A stretch of 64,000 nucleotides of DNA from Hordeum vulgare subsp. vulgare (Eukaryota > Streptophyta > Magnoliopsida > Poales > Poaceae): the NCBI RefSeq assembly GCF_904849725.1, contig NC_058524.1, positions 548,579,763 through 548,643,762 on the forward strand. The letters are read 5' to 3'. Every line of letters starts with the position of its first letter. Positions within the stretch are counted from its first letter, which is position 1. The notes below the pieces were generated by a model. The model ran no database searches. It was not told the origin of the DNA and saw only the letters and a program-made list of their open reading frames with translations. The position numbers and the translations under genes are program-made. Shown piece after piece: positions 45,069-57,336 of this stretch.

Positions 45069-47849
45069 TCCCTGTCCAAACATTTGTTGGAAGTAATTCC
45101 AATTTTCAATGCATGCATCTTAAATAAGGTACCATAAACCAACAAAAATTAACGTATGTATATGTTTTAATGGTTAGTTCGTGTTTAAAAATGATGCAAA
45201 AAATTGAAATGTCAAATTGAAAAACATAACTAAATTGTATTTGTAACCCAATGGTTTATCATTTTTAGTAACTAATTTTTTTCTTTAGAAAATCATATAG
45301 CTTATCTTGAGATCTACTACGGTATAATAAGACTTCCATTAAATTTAAAAAATATTAGAGTAAAATGTGATTATATGTTGCTCTCTAAGGGTGACAATGG
45401 CATCTCCAAATACGTTTCATGTCTCTCAAACATAATATTAATCTGGATTTACAAACATTGTTTTCTTCATTTTGAATCAATATCTTAAATGGAATCTCAT
45501 ATGCTAGGTAATTCACAAATATAAAATGGTAAAATTTGTTTCGTGTATAGAAAATTCAAATATTAGAAGGTTGCCTCCAAAATTTCATGAAATATGGTAA
45601 CGCCACTTAGGAATGCGAAGAAATTAGTTGCATGCCTATGTATAATTTTCGTTTGTTCTATCTCACTTCAACCGTCCTCTGTGAGACCCACCATTTGTCA
45701 TGCCAACCACATTGATGAGGAAACGCGTTTTCTATAATAGGACGGGACACTGTGAACATAAGAGTAAATTGCACGGAGGTACCACAATGAGATTATACTG
45801 GCTCAGCAACTCCTGATCCACGTATAAGAAAATAAAGGAAATGTAACCAATATAATTTTTAATTATTCTTTTCCGTCAAAGAGAGCTTACTGTGGTACAC
45901 AGGGGTGGAAGTCGGTTGAGAATGGTATTGCCACAACATTACAGTTATACATGAAGCTTCATACGTAGAAGAGCCTGCAACATCAATGTATTCATGTGTA
46001 CCATCTGAAACCGGCTAAAGTGGCAAACCCACCTTAAAATGATAGTATCAATTATGTTATCCCCCCATGAAATTAAGAAAGCTATAAAAGTTTAACATGA
46101 TTCTTGTGATGTAAGATCAAAAGGAATGAGGGAAGAAAGTTGTGTTAAGGACGCATGTGTGGCCTACTGCCATGAAAACTTTTAGGGAGAGTTCAGCTCA
46201 TGTCTCAACTTAGAAACTAATAGTGGTACACAAAAACATATCAACGGATGATTGAGTTTAGAAGCATCTTGTAAGTAATGAACTGATAATTACCTGATGA
46301 GCATCCCTGTGAGGCTGTGAAACAGTCCCAGCAAGTTTAGCATTTTACATCGACAGAATCCAGAAGTAAATAATTCAAACTATTTAAACATGATATATGT
46401 GCAATCTGGTCTAAAAGAAAAAAGAAAGTAAATGAACAGAAGAAGTAATGCAAAAACAATATATTTTGCTGAAAATGTAAAAAGCATGATGCAATAAAGC
46501 AAACCTTTAGTTAGGCAAGCACTCACATGATTGAGGCTACCCAATATTGTGATGGTGATTCGAATTTACTTCCCAAGTTCAAAATCTGACACTGCCATGT
46601 AAGAAAAATGTGAAGCATGCAAAGAGCTTGAGCGATAAAATTCTATCAATGGTGCATGCCCGATCATCTCTCGTAGTCGTCTACTTTCCGCTGAGAATAC
46701 ACTCACATTCATCAAATCGGCCAAGTCATGGACACGCATGTACATGCTAGCTTGATTCCACCAAGCACGTCACGGGTCTATGTCAAAGAATTTGGAACAT
46801 AGTGTGTATGTGTTTTCCCAAACAATTCGAAGGGATTAGCATCATATAACTGCGCCTTGGAGCAAAATCAGTCCAGCAGCCTGCTACCTTCTCTACGCGC
46901 CCTGTATATTTTCATTTGCTCTCAGCACTGATCGGTTAGGAAATAATAGAACTAACCTACCAGATATTGACTACATGTGTCCTGCCAATCGTGACTATTG
47001 TATCATGTCTACATCTCGCTCAGCCATCTCTAATGCAAAACGTTTATACAGTGCTTAAATGCCATGATAAAGAAAAAGGCAGTACATACACTACTTCCAA
47101 GACTCCAACACAAACAGCTATTCAGTAGGAGCTTATATTACGTGAAAAAGTACTAAGATCCCACCTAAGCGCCAGCTGGGTGCACTTTTTGGCAGAGAAT
47201 AAGTCTCTCAACTTCTCCTCTCTCTCACACACACAAACGTACGTCTGCTGCAATGCAAATAATGAAGCGTTCAGTTTTAGAAAACGTTATCTCTCAGATG
47301 TAATTGAGTATTGACCATCTTGCTAGTGTCAATATTTTGCCGAGTTAGCTAATCGATTGAAGCACTCATCTATTATTTAAAGAAGCCTATTAGTTCTAAC
47401 AGACCTAATGACAACACACATGACCAAAATTCTCCTCCTAGTGAGGTTATCCTGCACGTAAATTCTTCTATTGAGGAAATCAACTCAATTAAATTGCATG
47501 AAACATGGAATTATTATCCAATAGAGCATGATTGTAGTTGTACCTGTTGATCGCCGTAACCAAATCTTAAGGCGTGGGGAAGGTAGTGACAGAAAAGTAA
47601 GATGATCCGGTGATGTCTGATGCTGCTCGGCTACTGTCCGTCGTTGGCCTGGGCTGGATGGGGCGAGATGTGACAGCCTATGTAAGAGGCAACAGAGACC
47701 TTATCCAAGAAAATAGTTTGGCAGGGCTGGCTCTCCTATGGCCATAGCGAGCAGGGGTAGGTGGCGACCCTACTTGTTTCAGCTTGAGCTAGATGATGTA
47801 TTTTTTTCCATGGGAAAAAGAGAGAAGACCAACAATTTATTCACATGTA
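45069..47849. other. 2.8 kb without recognised repeats or genes
   Basis: AT-rich, with many stops in all frames and no LTR ends, PBS, transposase or host-protein similarity that I recognise. Near 47220 there is a CT/CA-rich run (CTCTCTCACACACACAAACG). It could be old low-copy DNA or an element too decayed to read. Confidence 0.4.
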
Positions 47850-48009
47850 CTCCCTCCGTACCGAAATATAAGTATTTTAAGATATTTCACTAGATGTCTA
47901 CATACGAAGCAAAATGAGTGAATCTATACTTTAAAGTATGTATATATACATCCATATGTAGTCCATTAGTGAAACCTCTAGAAAGACTTATATTTAGGAA
48001 CGGAGGGAG
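47850..48009. mobile_element. Stowaway-like MITE (160 bp)
   Basis: Ends CTCCCTCCGTACCGAAATAT and (reverse) CTCCCTCCGTTCCTAAATAT, flanked by TA on both sides (47848-47849 and 48010-48011). The flanks are CACATG-TA and TA-CATGTG, so the target was the palindrome CACATGTACATGTG-like site. Matches the Thalos/Athos type by its ends (name tentative). Confidence 0.88.
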
Positions 48010-48011
48010 TA

Positions 48012-48420
48012 CATGTGTGTATTCTGCAGTATATTTTCATCTTCTCCTAGCACCGATGCATACGTGCGCCGCCTCAACTTGCTTCCTTCAGCTTGACACA
48101 GATGTTGTGTTTTTATTCATGGAAGAAGAGAGACACGTTGGGCTTTTTTTCCATCGGAGGAGAGGGAGTTGATGAGAAGGAATAGATCTTGAAAAATAGT
48201 TAGATGGAAATAAAAAGGAAGAGGCGGAGCAATATTTTTATTTAACAGATCATGAGTATTAGATACGTTGAGATAGAAAATATTTGAACTAAAGATTCAT
48301 TGATGGAGGATTTCATGAGTCAATCTACACCGTAATAATTCGGTCCCACCAGATTAACGGCTCGTAAATCCTGATTAACGTGGGAATTTTTAGGGACTCT
48401 CTAATTAGTATAAGTATAGA
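48012..48420. other. Unassigned sequence before C3
   Basis: No gene recognised. The stretch 48085-48135 resembles 47780-47825 (CAGCTTGA then GATG(A/T)TGT(A/G)TTTTT, CATGG, AGAGAGA), a weak direct repeat bracketing the MITE. Confidence 0.35.
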
Positions 48421-50284
48421 TTATATTTCTTTGTTCATGATAATCGTTTATTATCCATGCTATAATTGTATTGATTGGAAACACAATACTTGTGTGGATA
48501 CATAGACAAAACACTGTCCCTAGTAAGCCTCTAGTTGACTAGCTCGTTGATCAAAGATGGTCAAGGTTTCCTGACCATAGGCAAGTGTTGTCACTTGATA
48601 ACGGGATCACATCATTAGGAGAATCATGTGATGGACTAGACCCAAACTAATGCACATAGCATGTTGATCGTGTCATTTTGTTGCTACTGTTTTTTTGCGT
48701 GTCAAGTATTTATTCCTATGACCATGAGATCATATAACTCACTAACACCGGAGGAATGCCTTGTGTGTATCAAACGTCACAACGTAACTGGGTGACTATG
48801 AAGATGCTCTACAGGTATCTCCGAAGGTGTTCGTTGAGTTAGTATGGATCAAGACTCGGATTTGTCGCTTCGTGTGACGGACAGGTATCTCGGGGCCCAC
48901 TCGGTAATACAACATCACACACAAGCCTTGCAAGCAATGTGACTTAGTGTAAGTCACAGGATCTTGTATTACGGAACGAGTAAAGAGACTTGTCGGTAAA
49001 CGAGATTGAAATAGGTATGTGGATACTGACGATCGAATCTCGGGCAAGTAACATACCGAAGGACAAAGGGAACGACATACGGGATTATATGAATCCTTGG
49101 CGCTGAGGTTCAAACGATAAGATCTTCGTAGAATATGTAGGATCCAATATGGGCATCGAGGTCCCGCTATTGGATATTGACCAAGGAGTCCCTCGGGTCA
49201 TGTCTACATAGTTCTCGAACCCGCAAGGTCTGCACACTTAAGGTTCGGCGTTGTTTTATGCGTATTTGAGTTATATGGTTGGTTATCGAATGTTGTTCGG
49301 AGTCTCGGATGAGATCACGGATGTCACGAGGGTTTCCGGAATGGTCCGAAGACGAAGATTGATATATAGGATGACCTCAATTTATTATCGGAAAGTTTTC
49401 GGCATTACCGGGAATGTACCGGGAATGACGAATGGGTTCCGGATGTTCACCGGGGGGGCAGCCCACCCCGGGGAAGCCCATAGGCCTTAGGGGTGCCGCA
49501 CCAGCCCTTAGTGGGCTGGTGGGCAAGCCCAGGAAGGCCCCTGCACAGGAGAGAAAGAAAATCAAAGAGAAAAGAAAAAAAGGGGGAAGTGGGAAAACAA
49601 AGGACTCCTCCTTCCAATCCTAGTTGGACTAGGATTGGAGGAGGAATCCTCCTCCCCCCCTTCGGCCGACCCCTTGGGGCTCCTTGAGCCTCAAGGCAAG
49701 GTCCCTCCCCTCCCTCCTATATATACTGAGGTATTAGGGCTGATTTGATACAACTTTGCCACGGCAGCCCGACTACATACCTCCACGGTTTTTCCTCTAG
49801 ATCGTATTTCTGCGGAGCTCGAGCGGAGCCCTGCTGAGATAGATCACCCCCCACCTCCGGAGCACCGTCACGCTACCGGAGAACTTATCTACCTCTCCGT
49901 ATCTCTTGCTGGATCAAAATGGACGAGATCATCATCGAGTTGTACGTGTGCTGAACGCGGAGGTGCCGTCTGTTCGGCACTAGATCGGAACGAATCGTGA
50001 GATGGATCGCAAGACGGTTCGTGCAACGGATCGCGAGATGGTTCGTGGGACGGATCGTGGGACGGATCGTGGGACGGATCGCGGGATGGTTCATGTGACG
50101 GTTCGCAGGGCGGATCGAGGGACGTGAGGACGTTCCACTACATCAACCGCGTTTCTTAAGGCTTCTGCTGTGCGATCTACAAGGGTACGTAGATCGGAAA
50201 TCTCCTCTCATAGATGAACATCACCATGATAGGTATTGCATGTGCGTACGAAATTTTTTGTTTCCCATGCGACGTTCCCCAACA
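48421..50284 (+). repeat. C3 5' LTR (truncated at its start)
   Basis: Begins in the U3 at TATATTTCTTTGTTCATGAT instead of TGTTGGAAATAT. Carries TATA at about 49718 and an 11-unit 12-bp array at 49992-50123. Confidence 0.88.
49992..50123 (+). repeat. 12-bp tandem array in C3 5' LTR (11 units)
   Basis: Eleven units of the type GG(A/T)TCGTGGGAC. The C3 3' LTR has 11 units at 56640-56771; C1 has 4 and 5; C2 has 4 and 4. Confidence 0.9.
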
Positions 50285-50285
50285 G

Positions 50286-50297
50286 TGGTATCAGAGC
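50286..50297 (+). other. C3 primer-binding site (initiator tRNA-Met)
   Basis: TGGTATCAGAGC, an exact complement of the initiator tRNA-Met 3' end; the only undamaged PBS among the three Copia elements here. Confidence 0.88.
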
Positions 50298-51739
50298 TAG
50301 GTTCATGCGTAGATGTTATCTTGAGTAGAACACAAAAGTTTTTGTGGGCGGTGATGTGCGATTTACTGCCCTCCTTAGTATTTTCTTGATTCCGTGGTAT
50401 TGTTGGATCGAAGCGGCTCGGACCGACTTTACTCGTACGCTTACGAGAGACTAGTTTCATCGCTACGAGCAACCCCGTTGCTCAAAGATGACTGTCGAGT
50501 GTCGGTTTCTCCAACTTTAGTTGAATCGGACTTGACCGAGGAGGTCCTTGGAGAGAGGTTAAATAGCAATTCATACATCTCCGTTGTGGTGTTTGCATAA
50601 GTAAGATGCAATCCTACTAGATACCCATGCAAACCACGTAAAACATGCAACAACAATTAGAGGACGTCTAACTTGTTTTTGCAGGGTATGCTTGTGACGT
50701 GATATGGCCAACGACGTGATGTGATATATTGGATGTATGAGATGATCATGTTGTAATAGTTAATATGGACTTGCACGTCGATGGTACGGTAACCGGCAGG
50801 AGCCATAGGGTTGTCTTTAAACTAACGTTTGTGCTTGCAGATGCGTTTACTATTTTTCTAGGACGTAGCTTTAGTAGTAATAGCATGAGTAGCACGACAA
50901 CCCCGATGGAAACACGTTGATGGAGATCATGATGATGGAGATCATGGTGTGACGCTGGTGACAAGAAGGTCGTGCCGGTGCTTTGGTGATGGAGATCTAG
51001 AAGCACATGATGATGGCCATATCATGTCACTTATGAATTGCATGTGATGTTAATCCTTTATGCACCTTATCTTGCTTAGAACGATGGTAGCATTATGAGG
51101 TGATCTCTCACTAAAATTGCAAGACGAAATTGTGTTCTCTCTGACTGTGCACCGTTGCGATAGTTCGTTGTTTCGAGACACCACGTGATGATCGGGTGTG
51201 ATAGACTCAACGTTCACGTACAACGGGTGCAAAACAGTTGCACACGCGTAACACTCGGGTTAAACTTGACGAGCCTAGCATGTACAGACATGGCCTCGGA
51301 ACACAAGAGACCGAAAGGTCGAGCATGAATCGGATAGTTGATATGATTAGCATAGAGATGCTTACCACTGGAACTATTCCCGACTCACGTGATGACCGAA
51401 CTTGAGATAGTGGATTTGGATCATGTACCACTCAAATGACTAGAGAGATGTACTTTTTGAGTGGGAGTTATTAAGTAATATGATTTATTGAACTAATTGT
51501 CATGAACAACTAATAGCTCTACTATTTTTATATGTTCCTAGAGAAAATTTAGTTGAAAGTTGATAGTAGAAACTTTGTGGACTGAGTCTATAAAACTGAG
51601 GATTGTCCTCATTGTTGTGCAGAAGGCTTATGTCCTTAATACACCACTCGGTGTGCTGCACTTCGAGCATCATATGTGGATGTTGTGAAACATCCGACAT
51701 ACACGTTTCTGATGACTACGCGATAGTTCAGTGCTAAAT
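50298..51739 (+). mobile_element. C3 internal leader
   Basis: Untranslated, collinear with C2 14060-15539 with small indels. Confidence 0.7.
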
Positions 51740-54700
51740 ACTTAATGGCTTAGAAGCAAGGCGCAGAAGACATTTTGAAACGTCGCGGAACATAAGAGAT
51801 GTTCTAAAGAGAGGAAATTGAGATTTCATGTTCGTGCCCTTGTTGAGAGGTATGAGACCTCCGACAAGATTCTTTGTCCACGAAGTGAAGGAGAAAAAAT
51901 CAATCCTTGAGCGTGTGCTCAAATTGTCTGAGTACCACAATCGCTTGAATCAAGTGGGAGTTAATCTTCCAGATGAGATAGTGATGGTTCTCCAAAGTCA
52001 CTGCCACCAAGCTGTGAGAGCTTCGTGATGAACTATAACATATCAAGGATAGATACAATGATCCTTGAGCGATTTGCGATGTTTGACACTACAAAAGTAG
52101 AAATCAAGAAGGAGCATCAATAGTTGATGGTTAGTAAAACCACTAAGTTTCAAGAAAGGCAAGGGCTAGAAGGGATACTTCGTGAAACAGCAAAACAGTT
52201 ACTGCACTAATGAAGAGACCCAAGATTAAACCCAAACCCGAGACTAAGTGCTTCTGTTATGAGGGGAACGGTCACTGAGGCGGAGCTACCCTAGATGCTT
52301 GGTAGATAAGAAGGCTCGCAAAGTCGAAAGAAGTATATTTGATATACATGATGTTGATGTGTACTAGTACTCCTAGTAGCGCGAGGGTATTGGATACCGT
52401 TTCGGTTGCTAAGTGATAGTAACACGAAATGAAAGCTACGGAATAAACGGAGACTAGCTAAAGGCGAGGTGACAATACGTGTTGGAAATGTTTCCAAGGT
52501 TGATATGATCAAACGTCGCACGCTCCCTCTGCCATCGGGATTGGTGATGAACCTAAATAATTGTTATTTGGTCCTTGCATTATGAATGAACATGATTGGA
52601 TCGTGTTTATTGCAATACGATTATTCATTTAAAGAGAATAATGGTTACTCTATTTGCTTGAATAATCACCTTCAATGGTTTATTGAATCTCGATCGTAGT
52701 GTTACACATGTTCATGATATTGGTGCCAAAAGATACAAGGTAATGATGATAGTACCACTTACTTGTGGCACTGCCGCTTGAATCATGTAGGTATAAATTG
52801 CATGAAGAGGCTCCATGCTGATGGATCTTTATACTCACTTGATTTTGAATCACTGGTGACATGCAAATCATAGCACATGAGCAAGGCCTTGTTTTCATTG
52901 AGATGAAACAAAATAGTCACTTGTTGGAAGTAATACATTTTGATGTATGCAGTCCAATGGGTGCTGAGGCACGCAGTGGATATCATTATGTTCTTACTTC
53001 AATGAAGATTTGAGTAGATACAAGAGTATTTACTTAATGAATCACAAGTCTGAAATATTGAAAAAGTTCAATTCTGCTTCAGAGTGAAGTTCGTCGTAAC
53101 AAGAGGATAAACTGTCTACGATATAATCATAGAGATGAATATCTGAGTTGCAAGTTTTGGTACACAGTTAAGACAATGTGGAAATTGTTTCGCAATTCAT
53201 GCCACCAAGAACAGCATGGTGTGATGGTGTGTCTGGACGTCATAGCCGCAACCTATTTGATATGGTGCATACTATGGTGTGTCTTATCGAATTACCGCAA
53301 TCATTTATGTGTTATGCATTAGAGACAACCGCATTCACTTTAAATAGGGCACCGCGTAATTCCGTTGAGATGACACAGTATAGACTGAGGTTTAGAGAAA
53401 TCTAAACTGTCGTTTCTTCAAAGATTGGGGCTGCGACACTTGTGTGAAAAAGTTTCAGTCAGATAAGCTCGAACCCAAAGCGGATAAATGCATCTTCATA
53501 GGATATCCAAAATAGTTGGATACATCTCCTATCTCAAATCCAGAAGCAAAGTGTTTGTTTCCAGAAAACGGGTCCTTTCTTGAGGAAAGGTTTCTCTCGA
53601 AAGAATTGAGTGGGAGAGTGGTGGAACTTGATGAGGTTATTGAACCGTCACTTCAACCAGTGTGTAGCAGGGCGCAGGAAGTTATTCCTGCGGCGCCTAC
53701 ACCAATTGAAGTGGAAGCTGATGATAGTGATCATTGGAGCTTCAGATCAAGCTACTACAAACCTCGTAGGTCGACAAAGGTCGTGTACTACTACAAAGTG
53801 GTATGGTAACCCTGTCTTGGAGGTCATGTTGTTGAGCAACAATGAACCTATGAGTTATGGAGAAGCAATGGTGGGCCCGGATTCCGACAAAGGGGTGGAG
53901 GCCATGAAACCTGAGAGAGGATCCATGTATAAAACAAAGTGTAGACTTTGGAGGAACTGCTTGATGGTAGTAAGACTATTAAGTAAAGATGGATCTTTAA
54001 AAGGAAGAGAGACGATGATGGTGGTAAGTCACTATTAAGAAAAGCTCGACTTGTCGCAAAGATGTTTCCGACAAGATCAAATAGTTGACTATGATGAGAC
54101 TATTCTCACTCGTAGCGATGCTAAAAATCTGTTAGAATTATGTTAGTAGTTGCTGCATTATTTATGAAATATTGCACATGGGATGTCAAAACATTGTTTC
54201 CTCGATGTTTTCCTTGAGGAAAAATTGTATGTGATACAACCAGAAGGTTTTGTCGATCCTGAAGATACTAACAAGTATGCAAGCTCCAGCGATCCTTCAA
54301 TGGACTGGTGCAAGCATCTCGGAGTTGGAATATACACTTTGATGAGATGATCAAAGATTTTGGGTTTGTACAAGGTTTATGAGAAACTTGTATTTCCAAA
54401 GAATGAGTGGGAGCACTATAGAATTTTTGATAAGTATATGTTGTTGACATATTGTGGATCAGAAGTAATGTAGAATTTCTGTAAAGCATAAAAGGTTGTT
54501 TGAAAGGACTTTTTCAAAGGAATACCTGGAATGCGCTACTTGAACATTGACAATCACGATCTATGGAGATAGATTGAAACGCTTAATAGAAGTTTCAACA
54601 AGATGCATGCCTTGACAAGTATTTGAAGGAGTTCAAAATAGATCAGCAAAGAAGGAGTTCTTGGTTGTGTTGTAAGGTGTGAATTTGAGTAAGACTCAAA

Positions 54701-55200
54701 ACACGACCCCGGCAGAATAAAGATAATAGAAGAAGGTCGTCTTCTATGCCTTGGTCGTAGAATCTGAAGTATGCCATGCTGAGTACTGCACCTGATGTGT
54801 GCCTTGCCTCAAAGTCTGTTGAGAGGTACATAGAGTGATCCATGATTAAATCACTAGCGGCGGTCAAAGTTATCCTTAGTAACTAAATGGACTAAGGAAT
54901 TTTTCTCGATTATGGAGGTGGTTAAAGAGTTCGTCGTAAAGGGTTACGTCGATGCAAGCTTTGACACTAATCCGAATAACTATGAGTAGTGAAACGGATT
55001 CGTATAGTAGAGTAGATATTTGGAGTATTTCCAAATAGCACGTAGTAGCAGCATCTATAAAGATGGCATAAAGATTTGTAAAGAACACACGGATCTGAAA
55101 GTTTCAGAACCGTTGACTAAAACCTCTCTCACGATCAAGACGTGATCAGACCCCAGAACTATATGGGTGTTGGATTCGTTGAAATCACATGGTGATGTGA
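51740..55200 (+). pseudogene. C3 gag-pol remnant
   Basis: Same order as C2. Gag at 51828-52028 ends with the same out-of-frame residues as in C2, after LPDEIVMVLQS. The knuckle is at about 52240-52290, integrase 52950-53410, the linker 53570-53800, RT 53860-54480 and RNase H 54900-55120. At the RT active site (about 54437-54445) the first Asp of YVDD is again Val. The stop after the fused GLCTRFM-like segment (near 54380) is also shared with C2 (near 18188). C3 has extra private lesions, such as stops near 53516 and 54084. Confidence 0.85.
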
Positions 55201-55233
55201 ACTAGATTATTGATTCTAGTGCAAGTGGGAGAC

Positions 55234-56931
55234 TGTTGGAAATATGCCCTAGAGGCAATAATAAATTAGTTATTAATGGACTATACCCAAACTAATGAAC
55301 GTAGCATGTTGATCGTGTCATTTTGTTGCTACTGTTTTTCTGCGTGTCAAGTATTTATTCCTATGACCATGAGATCATATAACTCACTAACACCGGAGGA
55401 ATGCCTTGTGTGTATCAAACATCACAACGTAACTGGGTGACTATAAAGATGCTCTACAGGTATCTCCGAAGGTGTCCATTGAGTTAGTATGGATCGACAC
55501 TGGGATTTGTCGCTCCATGTGACGGACAGGCATCTCGGGGCCCACTCGGTAATACAACATCACACACAAGCCTTGCAAGCAATGTGACTTAGTGTAAGTC
55601 ACGGGATCTTGTATTACGGAAGGAGTAAAGAGACTTTCCGGTAAACGAGATTGAAATAGGTATGCGGATACTGATGATCGAATCTCGGGCAAGTAACATG
55701 CCGAAGGACAAAGGGAATGACATACGGGATTATATGAATCCTTGGCACTGAGGTTCAAACGATAATATCTTCGTAGAATATGTAGGATCCAATATGGGCA
55801 TCCAGGTCCCGCTATTGGATATTGTCCGAGGAGTCCCTCGGGTCATGTCTACATAGTTCTCGAACCCGCAAGGTCTGCACACTTAAGGTTCGGCGTTGTT
55901 TTATGCGTATTTGAGTTATATGGCTGGTTATCGAATGTTGTTTGGAGTCCCGGATGAGATCACGGATGTGATGAGGGTTTCCGGAATGGTCCGGAGATGA
56001 AGATTTATATATAGGATGACCTCATTTGATTACGGGGAAGTTTTCGACATTACCGGGAATGTACCGGGAGTGACGAATGGGTTTCGGATGTTCACCGGGG
56101 GGGGCAGGCCACCCTGGGGAAGCCCATAGGCCTTAGGGGTGCCGCACCAGCCCTTAGTGGGCTGGTGGGAAAGCCCAAGAAGGCCCCTGCACAGGAGAGA
56201 AAGAAAATCAAAGAGAAAAAAAAGGGGGAAGTGGGAAAATAGAGAAGGACTCCACCTTCCAATCCTAGTTGGACTAGGATTGGAGGAGGAATCCTCCTCC
56301 CCCCCCCCTTCAGCCGACCCCTTGGGGCTCCTTTAGCCTCAAGGCAAGGTCCCTCCCCTCCCTCCTATATATACTGAGGTATTAGGGCTGATTTGATACA
56401 ACTTTGCCACGGCAGCCCGACTACATACCTCCACGGTTTTTCCTCTAGATCGTATTTCTGTGGAGCTCCGGTGGAGCCGTGCTGAGATAGATCACCACCA
56501 ACCTCCGAAACGCCATCACGCTGCCGGACAACTCATCTACCTCTCCGTCTCTCTTGCTGGATCAAGAAGGCCGAGATCATTGTCGAGCTGTACGTGTGCT
56601 GAACGCGGAGGTGTCGTCTGTTCGGCACTAGATCGGAACGGATCGTCAGATGGATCGCAAGACGGTTCGTGCAACGGATCGCGAGATGGTTCGTGGGACG
56701 GATTGCGGGATGGATCGTGGGACGGATCACGGGACGGTTCATGGGACGGTTCGCGGGGCGGATCGAGGGACGTGAGGACGTTCCACTACATCAACTGTGT
56801 TTCTTAACGCTTCTGCTGTGCGATCTACAAGGGTACGTAGATCGGAAATCTCTCTTGTAGATGAACATCACCATGATAGGTATTGCGTGTGCGTAGGAAA
56901 ATTTTTGTTTCCCATGCGACGTTCCCCAACA
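55234..56931 (+). repeat. C3 3' LTR with about 210-bp deletion
   Basis: Starts TGTTGGAAATATGCCCTAGA. At 55274 TTAGTTATTA joins directly to ATGGACTATACCCAAAC, which lies about 253 bp into other Angela LTRs; here the offset is 41 bp. Ends CGTTCCCCAACA. The 11-unit 12-bp array is at 56640-56771. Confidence 0.9.
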
Positions 56932-57336
56932 TGTATCTGCACCTGTATTAGTCTAGATATAAATACCCTCCATGTACATGGTGTGTATTCAGTTTGTGTT
57001 GAAGAAAAGTAAGGTCGTGCATGCGGCCTACGTGTCTTTCATGGTGTGGCGTTGTTCGTCACCTGAAAAAAATTCAGTGTGCTTCTCTCCTTGTTCTACC
57101 TCTATCCATGATTGAGTGAGAGATAGCTAGGATTCGGCCCGGGGTTGTCCCAACATGACATGCCTTGCCAGCTCATGCCAAGGAGAAAGCATTGTCTCCC
57201 CTTGTCGAGGACGGCGCACTGGATCCTTAGCATCAGGAGCTCTGTGGTGCAATGGACGCTTCCTTGTGGAAGTCATTGTGTTCGGTGGAGTGTGCTAGGA
57301 GAGAGCACACATAAAGGAAGAGGAGGACGAGTGTGC
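56932..57336. other. Unassigned, possibly the end of another LTR
   Basis: TATAAATA at about 56956 is followed by CCATGTACATGG, and GGTTGTCCCAACA ends near 57153. This could be the TATA box and end of another Copia LTR, but no PBS or start was found. Confidence 0.3.

Larger units (their letters stand above)
48421..56931 (+). mobile_element. Angela-type Copia element C3, 5' end lost, defective
   Basis: 5' LTR about 48421-50284 (its first 50 or so bases are missing), internal 50285-55233, 3' LTR 55234-56931. The right flank is TGTAT; the left TSD was lost with the LTR end. Internal length (4949 bp) and many lesions match C2. Confidence 0.9.
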
